From positions 1-22,137 of the forward strand of contig JBOFCO010000078.1 of NCBI GenBank assembly GCA_051646105.1: DNA of 22,137 bases. The letters are read 5' to 3'. The stretch is from JBOFCO01 sp051646105 (GTDB lineage Bacteria > Pseudomonadota > Alphaproteobacteria > Rhodobacterales > Rhodobacteraceae). How positions within the stretch are numbered: position 1 is the stretch's first letter; the number at the start of each line of letters is the position of its first letter. Positions 1-6,575 of the stretch are shown piece by piece. The notes under the pieces were generated by a model. The model was given only the letters and a program-made list of their open reading frames with translations. It was not told the DNA's origin and made no database searches. Position numbers and translations under genes: made by a program.

Positions 1-1
1 A

Positions 2-1165
2 GGGCGCATCCCCCGCGTTCAGGTGGCCAAGGAACTGGCCGTCAGCCCCGCGTCGGTCACGCTTATCACCTCTGAACTGATCGAGGCAGGACTGATCGAG
101 GAAACCGCCACCCAGCGCGACGGCCCCGCACGTGATACGGACATGGTTCGCGGGCGCCCGCCCGTGGCGCTTGGGGTCAGGCCGCGGGCGCATTTCGTGG
201 CAGGCATGAAACTGTCCGACCGGGAACATACCGCTGTCATCGTCGATTTCGCCGGGCGGCTGGTCGCCGACGCCGCCATTCCGCGCCTGCCCGGTGCGAT
301 GGAATTGCCAAAGCTCTTGGGTGCCAGCGAAATGCTGCTGGACCGGGTCCTTGAAAAGGCCGGGCTGGCCCGCAACCAGCTTTCGGCCATCGGCCTTGGC
401 GTGCCGGGCTTTGTCGACAGCGTGTCAGGAAACGTCTTCTGGTCACCCGTCCTTTCCGAACGCGGCGTTCCGCTGGCCAAGGTTGCCAGTGCCCGCTTTG
501 GCCTGCCGGTTCTGGTCGACAACGATGCCAATCTGGTGGCGCTGGCGGAACTCTGGTTCGGGGCGGGCCGGTCATTGGGTGACTTCGCGGTTGTCACCAT
601 TGAACACGGCGTCGGCATGGGGTTCGTGCTGAACCACCGCATCTATCGCGGCACACAGGGGTTGGGCATGGAACTGGGCCATACCAAGGTGCAGCTCGAC
701 GGGGCGCTGTGCCGTTGTGGCCAGCGCGGCTGTCTGGAGGCTTACGTCGCAGACTACGCGCTGGCACGCGAGGCGGTGACAGCGCTTGACTGGGGACACC
801 GTGACGGGCAGTCGGTTTCAGTGTTGCTGGAAACGCTGTTCGAACGCGCAAAGGCGGGCGATCAGGCCGCAAGGTCAATCTTTCGGCGGGCCGGGCGGTA
901 TCTGGCAGTGGGTCTGGCGAATGTTGTCAACCTGTTTGACCCGGCTTTGGTGATCCTTTCGGGCGAAAGGATGCGTTACGACTACCTTTATGCCGATGAC
1001 ACACTGGCCGAAATGAAGGCGCTCGTGCTGAACACCGGCCGCCCGATGCCCCCGATAGAGATTCATGCCTGGGGCGATCTCCTCTGGGCCCATGGCGCGG
1101 CCGCGCTGGCGCTATCGGATGTGACCGAACGCCTGCTTGGCACGGCACGCGAAACCGCTGCCTGA
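2..1165 (+). CDS. ROK-family transcriptional regulator (5' end outside window)
   Basis: The reading frame is open from base 2, so the gene starts to the left of the window. The first GTG, at 23, lies inside a helix-turn-helix and is unlikely to be the true start. The first ~50 residues look like the end of a MarR/NagC-like winged helix (VAKELAVSPASVTLITSEL), followed by the linker RGRPPVALGV that usually leads into a ROK domain. Counting from the GTG at 23, the ROK fold shows VDNDAN near 165-170, a glycine-rich GVGMG loop near 196-200, and the zinc-site signature GH...CRCGQRGCLE near 219-239. Such proteins are sugar-responsive repressors or activators (NagC, XylR and Mlc types). The gene converges on the sugar operon, with one base between the two stop codons. 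It may regulate that operon or genes further left; the window cannot decide. A kinase role is less likely because of the winged helix. Confidence 0.9.
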   Translation, partial: GRIPRVQVAKELAVSPASVTLITSELIEAGLIEETATQRDGPARDTDMVRGRPPVALGVRPRAHFVAGMKLSDREHTAVIVDFAGRLVADAAIPRLPGAMELPKLLGASEMLLDRVLEKAGLARNQLSAIGLGVPGFVDSVSGNVFWSPVLSERGVPLAKVASARFGLPVLVDNDANLVALAELWFGAGRSLGDFAVVTIEHGVGMGFVLNHRIYRGTQGLGMELGHTKVQLDGALCRCGQRGCLEAYVADYALAREAVTALDWGHRDGQSVSVLLETLFERAKAGDQAARSIFRRAGRYLAVGLANVVNLFDPALVILSGERMRYDYLYADDTLAEMKALVLNTGRPMPPIEIHAWGDLLWAHGAAALALSDVTERLLGTARETAA

Positions 1166-1166
1166 T

Positions 1167-2000
1167 CTAAGCAGGCCGATAGCGCATGAAGGCAAAGGCG
1201 CCGCTGTCGGGCCGCCAGCACGGCACATTGATACTGCCCTGCCCGCCGAACAGACTCACCAGCACGCGCGGTTTGCCGCCGGATGCAGGCATCAGCCGCA
1301 ATTCCACATCCAGATCGGGGGGATGCTGAAGGGTGCCCTCAGGATAGGCCAGATACATCACATGCCTGCCATCGGGGGAGGGATGGGGGAACCAGTTGAC
1401 CCGTTCATCATCCGTCATCTGCTGACGGTCGCTTCCGTCAGGGCGGATGCGCCACAACTCGCTTGATCCACCGACATCGGAGTTGAACCATATCCATTCC
1501 CCATCCGGCGTGTAATCCGGCCCGTCATGGTGGCCGCCGCCTTGGGTGATCCGTGTCTCCTGCCCGCCGCCGACAGGGATCGTATAGATGTCGAACACCC
1601 CATCCCGCCGCGCGGTATAGGTCAGCGCGCCACCATCGGGTGACCAGCCGTGCCACCAGCTTGGCGTCTTTTCCGTCACCTGCACGGGTTCGCCACCGCC
1701 TGCGGGCAAGGTATAGATGCAGGAAAATCCCTTCACCGTATGGTTCGAGATCACCAGTGATTTGCCATCCGGCGAAATGCCGTGGTCGTTGTTCAAGGCC
1801 GTGGCAAAACCTGTGTCGATCAGGTCCAGTCGCGGCGCATTGAGCGTCACACGATAAAGCCGCCCGCCGCCGTTGACGATCAGCGCCTTGCCATCCGGCG
1901 TCCAGTTCGGCGCCTCGATCAGTTCCGGGCTTTGCAGGATGACAGTGATTTCCCTCGTGGCCATGTCATAGGTGCAGAGTTCTGAGCGGACCTTGTTCAT
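1167..2000 (-). CDS. Cytoplasmic TolB/PD40-type beta-propeller protein of a sugar operon
   Basis: This 277-residue protein contains six recognisable propeller-blade motifs of the (W/H)xxSPDG type, near residues 30-38, 70-80, 114-124, 157-168, 201-212 and 257-267. No signal peptide or membrane segment is visible, so it should stay in the cytoplasm. That differs from periplasmic TolB, which also has an extra N-terminal domain missing here. Several blades carry histidines just before the SPDG turn (H73, H117, H157/H158, H206), a pattern that could form a polar or metal-binding pocket. Annotation pipelines usually call such proteins TolB-like or biopolymer transporter Tol, names that say little about function. 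Its start codon overlaps the GH43 stop (ATGA), suggesting translational coupling, and a G-rich Shine-Dalgarno-like stretch precedes it. It is the last gene of the sugar operon. A carbohydrate-active role, distantly like oligogalacturonate lyase propellers, is an inference only. Confidence 0.8.
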   Translation of the reverse strand: MNKVRSELCTYDMATREITVILQSPELIEAPNWTPDGKALIVNGGGRLYRVTLNAPRLDLIDTGFATALNNDHGISPDGKSLVISNHTVKGFSCIYTLPAGGGEPVQVTEKTPSWWHGWSPDGGALTYTARRDGVFDIYTIPVGGGQETRITQGGGHHDGPDYTPDGEWIWFNSDVGGSSELWRIRPDGSDRQQMTDDERVNWFPHPSPDGRHVMYLAYPEGTLQHPPDLDVELRLMPASGGKPRVLVSLFGGQGSINVPCWRPDSGAFAFMRYRPA

Positions 2001-3598
2001 GACTGCCCCCGATAGCTGAAACGAGTAAAGCGCGCCTGTGTACCCTGACCGGACGTGTCAAAGGCAACCATGCCGACGAAAGCCCCGGTGAAGGAACCGT
2101 GTTCCCCCCGGCCCCCTTCGTCGGAAATTACCGCAGCATTCAGCGCTGGCCCGATGGGTCGCCAATCGGCGTCGGGCACGGATTGGGCCTGCCGCCAGAA
2201 AAACTGCTGCGTGGCGTGATCCACGACCACCCGCAATTCCACCGGCCCGTCACCTACTTGCACGGGGGCTACAGGATGTTCCAACCCGCCATTGGGCCAG
2301 TCACCGGGGCAGGACAGAATCGTCAGCGCCCGCCCGATATCTGGCTCGTGTGTCAGTATCAGCGCATGGAATTTGGTGCGGTTGTAATAGGTCGTCAGCC
2401 CCGCTGCCTGCTGATAGGTTTCAGGGGCGAAATGCAGTGTACACCCAGCCGTATATACGAAATCGACCTGCCGCCGCGCGACCAGCGCCTGTTCGTACCA
2501 CGATCCGATGCTTTCGCGGCCCGTCAGAACCAGCGCCCCCGGTTCCACCCGGAACAGGCGCGAAGGGTCGGGTAGCCGCAGCCACTGGAACACTGGCGGC
2601 AGCTTGCCATCGGCAAAATCATGGTCCTCTGCCACAGGCACGCGGGTTCCGGTCAGTGGCAGGTCCAGCGGCGGCACCTGCCCACCGCCCTTCAGCCATA
2701 GCCAGCCGTCACGCCATTCCACCTCGGCCAACCCGGTTTCGCGCCCCATCGGGCAGAACCGCCCGCCGTTCACATGCAGGGGGCGCCCCATCAGGAATGT
2801 GTGCCAGTGCCGCCCGTCATGGCCTTCGACATACTGGCCGTGCCCCGTGCGCTGGATCGGGCTTTCCGGGGCATGGGCGCAGGTGATGACATGCTTCGCC
2901 GGATGCGTCTCGTACGGCCCCCAGATGTTGCGGCTGCGCGCCATCGTCACTGCATGGTCATATCCGGTGCCGCCTTCGGCCACGGTCAGGTAATACCAGC
3001 CGTCGCGTTTGAAGATATGGGGCCCTTCGGTCAGCCCGCGATCTGTGCCGTCATAGATGTTCTTCACCGGGCCGAACAGGCCGCGCCCGAGCGACCATTC
3101 CTGCAACAGGATGCCGTCGAAACTGGCGTGTTTCGGGTTGCCTCCGGTGCCCCTGCCCCGGTGGTTCCAGCGCTGGTTCATGAAATACTTGCGCCCGTCG
3201 TCGTCATGGAACAGCGACGGATCAAAGCCGGAAGAATTGACATAGACCGGGTCAGTCCATTCACCGTCGACGGTCGCGCATGTGGTGATGTAGTTGTGCG
3301 CGTCCTTGAACGCGCCGTCATAGCGTTTGACATCGGTGTAGACGAGCCAGAATTTCCCGTCGGCATATGACAGGCAGGGCGCCCAGATGCCGCAACTGTC
3401 GCCTTCCCCCCGCATGTCCAGCAGCGCCTCCCGGTTCAGGGGTCGGCTGACCAACCGCCAGTTCACCAGATCGCGGGAATGGTGGATCTGCACCCCCGGA
3501 TACCATTCGAAGGTGGAGGTAGCGATGTAATAGTCCTCCCCCACCCGGCAGAAGGACGGGTCGGGATTGAAACCGGGAAGGATCGGGTTCTGCATCAT
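1997..3598 (-). CDS. xynB: Glycoside hydrolase family 43 beta-xylosidase (subfamily 11-like)
   Basis: The protein (533 aa from the chosen start) matches the layout of GH43 beta-xylosidases such as Selenomonas SXA: a five-bladed propeller followed by a C-terminal beta-sandwich. Family landmarks are NPDPSF near the N-terminus, GIWAP...SYADGKFW, FDPSLFHDD, TEGPH and GRPL. The expected catalytic residues are present: Asp13 (base), Asp126 (pKa modulator) and Glu191 (acid). The GHG histidine of the active site follows around residue 250. The WAPD aspartate seen in SXA is cysteine here. There is no signal peptide, so it should cleave imported xylo-oligosaccharides (or arabinosides) inside the cell. 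An in-frame ATG exists at 3622, but I chose the ATG at 3598 because it overlaps the aldo/keto reductase stop (ATGA) and places MMQNPILPGF at the family's usual N-terminus; the ATG at 3595 is an alternative. Confidence 0.92.
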   Translation of the reverse strand: MMQNPILPGFNPDPSFCRVGEDYYIATSTFEWYPGVQIHHSRDLVNWRLVSRPLNREALLDMRGEGDSCGIWAPCLSYADGKFWLVYTDVKRYDGAFKDAHNYITTCATVDGEWTDPVYVNSSGFDPSLFHDDDGRKYFMNQRWNHRGRGTGGNPKHASFDGILLQEWSLGRGLFGPVKNIYDGTDRGLTEGPHIFKRDGWYYLTVAEGGTGYDHAVTMARSRNIWGPYETHPAKHVITCAHAPESPIQRTGHGQYVEGHDGRHWHTFLMGRPLHVNGGRFCPMGRETGLAEVEWRDGWLWLKGGGQVPPLDLPLTGTRVPVAEDHDFADGKLPPVFQWLRLPDPSRLFRVEPGALVLTGRESIGSWYEQALVARRQVDFVYTAGCTLHFAPETYQQAAGLTTYYNRTKFHALILTHEPDIGRALTILSCPGDWPNGGLEHPVAPVQVGDGPVELRVVVDHATQQFFWRQAQSVPDADWRPIGPALNAAVISDEGGRGEHGSFTGAFVGMVAFDTSGQGTQARFTRFSYRGQS

Positions 3599-4626
3599 TC
3601 GTTTTCCGAGGACCGCGCCCAAAGGTTGATGTTTTCCTCACTGGCATGGATTTCGATTTCTGCCAGTTCGGCATCGGTGAAATCCAGATTGCCGATGGCG
3701 CCAGCACATTCCGTCACCTGTTCCGGGCGCGACGCCCCGATCAGCGCCGATGTAATCCCGCCGCCGCGAAGTACCCAGGCAATGGCCATCTGCGCCAATG
3801 TCTGCCCGCGCCGCCCGGCAATCTCGTTCAACGCATTCAGGCTTTCGATGGCGCGTTTCGAGACCATCCTGGGGTCGAGACTCTTGCCTTGGGTGGCCCG
3901 GCTGCCGTCCGGTATACCTTTAAGATACTTGCCGGTCAGCATGCCCTGCGCCAGAGGAGTAAAAGCGATAGAGCCAATGCCCAATTCCGCAAGCGTCTCT
4001 TTCAGCCCGTCGCGTTCCACCCAGCGGTTCAAGAGATTGTAGCTGGGCTGATGGATCACGCAGGGCGTGCCAAGCCGTTTCAGGATCGCGGCTGCCTCGC
4101 GCGTGCGTCCGGAATTGTAGCTGGAAATGCCGGCATAAAGCGCCCGACCCGACCGCACGATATGGTCGAGCGCACCCATGGTTTCTTCCAGCGGCGTATC
4201 GGGATCGAAACGGTGGGAATAGAAGATATCGACATAGTCCAGCCCCATCCGCTTCAGCGACTGGTCACAGGACGCGATCAGATATTTCCGGCTGCCCCAT
4301 TCGCCATATGGGCCGTCCCACATGAGATACCCAGCCTTGGACGAAACGATAATTTCATCGCGCAGCCCACTGAAATCGCTGCGAAGAATCTCCCCGAAAG
4401 CTTCCTCTGCAGCACCCGGCGGCGGGCCGGAGTTGTTGGCCAGATCGAAATGGGTGATGCCGTGGTCAAAGGCCGTGCGGCAGATCGCCTGCTTTACCTC
4501 GTGCCGGGTATCATGGCCGAAATTGTGCCACAGCCCCAGCGAAACGGCGGGCAGTTTCAGCCCCGACGCGCCACACCGCCGGTAAACCATGCGGCTGTAA
4601 CGGTCACTTGCGGGAACATAGGTCAT
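3595..4626 (-). CDS. Aldo/keto reductase, YghZ/MgrA-like, with catalytic Tyr replaced by Ser
   Basis: This 343-residue NADPH-dependent reductase-type TIM barrel closely resembles E. coli YghZ (L-glyceraldehyde-3-phosphate reductase), with shared stretches such as SLGLWHNFGH, GITHFDLANN, YVDIFYSH and HQPSYNLLNRWV. The start at 4626 is chosen because a strong AAGGGGGG Shine-Dalgarno sits just upstream and MTYVPASDRY matches the family N-terminus; the longer frame to 4731 would run into the previous gene. The AKR tetrad is Asp61, residue 66, Lys97 and His138. Residue 66 should be Tyr but is Ser (codon TCC at 4431-4429, one base from TAC). The fold is otherwise intact, so it could be a weakened enzyme, one with a changed reaction, or a point mutation. 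It follows a terminator-like hairpin and overlaps the GH43 start. In this operon it could reduce an aldose or keto-sugar intermediate, but the substrate is not shown by the sequence. Confidence 0.9.
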   Translation of the reverse strand: MTYVPASDRYSRMVYRRCGASGLKLPAVSLGLWHNFGHDTRHEVKQAICRTAFDHGITHFDLANNSGPPPGAAEEAFGEILRSDFSGLRDEIIVSSKAGYLMWDGPYGEWGSRKYLIASCDQSLKRMGLDYVDIFYSHRFDPDTPLEETMGALDHIVRSGRALYAGISSYNSGRTREAAAILKRLGTPCVIHQPSYNLLNRWVERDGLKETLAELGIGSIAFTPLAQGMLTGKYLKGIPDGSRATQGKSLDPRMVSKRAIESLNALNEIAGRRGQTLAQMAIAWVLRGGGITSALIGASRPEQVTECAGAIGNLDFTDAELAEIEIHASEENINLWARSSENE

Positions 4627-4645
4627 TCTACCCCCCTTTCGCAAA

Positions 4646-4670
4646 AGCCCCGGCCTTTTTGGCCGGGGCC
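4646..4670 (-). terminator. Intrinsic-terminator-like hairpin inside the sugar operon
   Basis: A perfect 9-bp stem (GCCCCGGCC / GGCCGGGGC, 4647-4655 with 4661-4669) with a 5-base loop lies just after the Gfo/Idh stop codon. Read on the minus strand, the stem is followed directly by TTTT. It sits between the dehydrogenase and the aldo/keto reductase, upstream of the latter's Shine-Dalgarno. The short U-tract suggests partial rather than complete termination, which would lower expression of the last three genes relative to the transporter genes. Confidence 0.75.
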
Positions 4671-4676
4671 ATCGTT

Positions 4677-5807
4677 TCATTTCATCAATGCGCGGGCTGC
4701 ATCCGCACTCAGCGCTTCTGGCCGGGTGCATGTGGTTGTCAGCGTAACGAACTGCCCGGTTTCCCCCGATTTCAGCACCGAGGTCATCACATCGACCGCG
4801 TGCAGCGCCAGTTCCAGCGAACAGCGGTGCGGGCGTCCTTCGGCAATTGCCACGGTCATGTCGGCGAGCCCCGCCGTCCGGTAGTTTGCATGGGGTCCGG
4901 CGGCGGGATGGTCGGAATTGTGCTTCCCCAGCGGATGCTCGTCATCCGGCACGGCCGCAAACTTGCCGTCGCGTCCGGCCAACTCCACCGTGCCCGAGAA
5001 CATGTTCGGATCCGGCACGGTCATCGAACCCTCGGTGCCATAGATTTCCATGTTCGCGCGCTTGTGGGCATGCACATCCCAGCTTGTCGACAGACTGACC
5101 GTCGCCCCATTCTCGAATTCCAGCAGCGCGTGGATGTTCGTCGGCGTCTTCACCGGCACTTTCTGGCCCTGGCGCGGCCCTTCCGTCAAGATTGTGCGTT
5201 CCTTGTAGGCAGAGGATGTCAGCGCCCCGACCCGCTTCACCGGTCCGATCAGCTGGATCAGGTTGGTCACATAATAGGGGCCAAGGTCCAGCATCGGCCC
5301 TGCACCCGGCAGGAAGAAGAAATCGGGGTTGGGGTGCCAGTGTTCCATGCCGTGGTTCAGCACCGCAGCACTGCCCCCGGTGATCTTGCCGATCTTGCCC
5401 TCGTCGATCAACCGCCGCGCCAACTGGTGTGATCCGCCGAGGAAGGTATCGGGTGCCGATCCGATACGCAGGTTCTTCGCCTTGCAGATCGCGCGCAGTT
5501 CTTCGCCCTGTTCCAGCGTCAGGACGAAAGGCTTTTCGGAATAGGCGTGCTTGCCCGCTTCCAGAATGCGCTTCGTCACCGGGTAATGTGCATCGGGGAT
5601 CGTCAGGTTGACGATCACGTCGATGTCCTTCGCCGCAAGCAACCCGTCCACGCTTTCGGCCCGAACGTTGAACTCCTTCGCCCGTGCCTGTGCCGCTTCG
5701 TGGTTCACATCCGCAACCGCGCGGATTTCCAGCCCTTTGAACAGCGGAGCCAACCGCAGATAAGAGGTAGAGATATTGCCGCAGCCGATAATGCCTACAC
5801 CGATCAT
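4677..5807 (-). CDS. Gfo/Idh/MocA-family NAD(P)-dependent sugar dehydrogenase
   Basis: The 376-residue protein has the two-domain Gfo/Idh/MocA layout. The N-terminal Rossmann fold starts with GVGIIGCGNIS (dinucleotide loop, residues 4-12), and the EKP motif at 91-93 supplies the usual catalytic lysine (Lys92). The C-terminal substrate domain contains WHPNPDFFF and GPMLDLGPYYV, placing Asp174 at the conserved acid; the position often filled by His is Tyr178, as in a known GPYY-type subgroup. Members oxidise a hydroxyl of a sugar, sugar acid or inositol, often at C3 of a glycoside. An AGGAG Shine-Dalgarno precedes the ATG and overlaps the stop of the upstream isomerase-like gene, so the two are probably co-translated. 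Together they resemble the paired dehydrogenase and epimerase of the E. coli ycj cluster. The exact substrate is unknown. Confidence 0.9.
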   Translation of the reverse strand: MIGVGIIGCGNISTSYLRLAPLFKGLEIRAVADVNHEAAQARAKEFNVRAESVDGLLAAKDIDVIVNLTIPDAHYPVTKRILEAGKHAYSEKPFVLTLEQGEELRAICKAKNLRIGSAPDTFLGGSHQLARRLIDEGKIGKITGGSAAVLNHGMEHWHPNPDFFFLPGAGPMLDLGPYYVTNLIQLIGPVKRVGALTSSAYKERTILTEGPRQGQKVPVKTPTNIHALLEFENGATVSLSTSWDVHAHKRANMEIYGTEGSMTVPDPNMFSGTVELAGRDGKFAAVPDDEHPLGKHNSDHPAAGPHANYRTAGLADMTVAIAEGRPHRCSLELALHAVDVMTSVLKSGETGQFVTLTTTCTRPEALSADAARALMK

Positions 5808-5819
5808 GTGAAATTCTCC

Positions 5820-6575
5820 TCAGAAGCCTTTGGCGACGTTGATAGATTTTCCGGCAAAGTCGGCGTGATCCTTCGGATTGTCGTGCTCCAGCACGTAGTA
5901 CTTCACACCGATCTCGCGCAGCAGCGGGAACAGGCTGCTCCAGCCCATCGTGCCCTGCCCGACATAGGCCCAGCCGTCCTCATCCTTGTTCTGGCCTTCG
6001 GGCGCGATGTCCTTGACGTGAACGGCGATCAAGCGGGGCGCGTATTTGCGCAAGGTTGCTGCCGCATCGGCCTTGCCCTTCACCGCCCAGGCCACATCCA
6101 GTTCCAGCTTGATGCCGTCGTCAGCGGCAAGGATCAGGTCCAGCGGCAATTCCCCGGTTTCGGTGGGAACAAACTCAAAATCGTGGTTGTGATAGCCGAA
6201 CGACAGGCCGGCATCGCGGAACGGCTTGCCGACGCGGGCCAGTTCCTTGCCAAAGGCCGTCCATCCGGCCGCGTTCTTGGGTCGCTCGTCGGGCATGATG
6301 TAGGGCACGATCACCACATTCACTCCCAGAACCCGAGCGATTTCCAACACGCGGGCGGGGTTGTCACGGCACATCTCAAGGCTGAAATGCCCCGTCGGCA
6401 TGGCAAGGCCGTTGTCTTTCAAGCCCTTGTCCATAATGGCGAGAGAGGATTCATCGGCATAAAGCGCCCCATAACCTTCGACCTGAGCGTAACCGGCCTT
6501 GGCCAGCATCGCCAGCGTATCGGCCAGCGGCGGGAAGTTGCGGGAGGAATAGAGCTGATAGGAAAAGTCGGTCAT
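5820..6575 (-). CDS. Sugar phosphate isomerase/epimerase (xylose-isomerase-like TIM barrel)
   Basis: This 251-residue protein belongs to the AP-endonuclease-2/xylose-isomerase-like TIM barrel superfamily. Landmarks are VEGYGA (near 32-37), GHFS, GYHNHDFEF (127-135), LELDVAWA (157-164), HVKDI (186-190) and VLEHDNP (228-234). Probable divalent-metal ligands are Glu134, Asp160, His186 and Glu230. Relatives include IolE, the ycj-cluster epimerase YcjR, and enzymes acting on 3-keto-sugars. The gene overlaps the GH2 stop by four bases (ATGA) and is followed 12 bases later by the Gfo/Idh start. Pairing with a sugar dehydrogenase suggests epimerisation, isomerisation or elimination on an oxidised sugar; this is inferred from context. 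No signal peptide is seen. Confidence 0.88.
   Translation of the reverse strand: MTDFSYQLYSSRNFPPLADTLAMLAKAGYAQVEGYGALYADESSLAIMDKGLKDNGLAMPTGHFSLEMCRDNPARVLEIARVLGVNVVIVPYIMPDERPKNAAGWTAFGKELARVGKPFRDAGLSFGYHNHDFEFVPTETGELPLDLILAADDGIKLELDVAWAVKGKADAAATLRKYAPRLIAVHVKDIAPEGQNKDEDGWAYVGQGTMGWSSLFPLLREIGVKYYVLEHDNPKDHADFAGKSINVAKGF

Noticed and set aside
3382..3390. Cysteine in WAPC of the GH43 enzyme, where SXA has aspartate
   Set aside because: The position varies among GH43 subfamily 11 enzymes as far as I recall, and all three catalytic residues are present, so it is not evidence of inactivation.
3599..3622. Upstream ATG for the GH43 gene
   Set aside because: It would add eight residues (MGAVLGKR) not seen in the family and lengthen the overlap with the reductase. 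The ATG at 3598 gives the usual N-terminus and an ATGA overlap.
4627..4731. Extended N-terminus for the aldo/keto reductase
   Set aside because: The extra 35 residues would overlap the dehydrogenase gene and cross the hairpin. A strong Shine-Dalgarno supports the ATG at 4626.
3646..4884. 412-codon open frame on the plus strand, opposite the aldo/keto reductase
   Set aside because: It lies antisense to a clearly recognisable gene, shows no known motif and fits the long spurious frames common in GC-rich DNA.
5270..5290. Tyr178 in the Gfo/Idh enzyme where many members have a catalytic His
   Set aside because: The GPYY form is, as far as I know, common in one subgroup of the family, so it is not an unusual loss.
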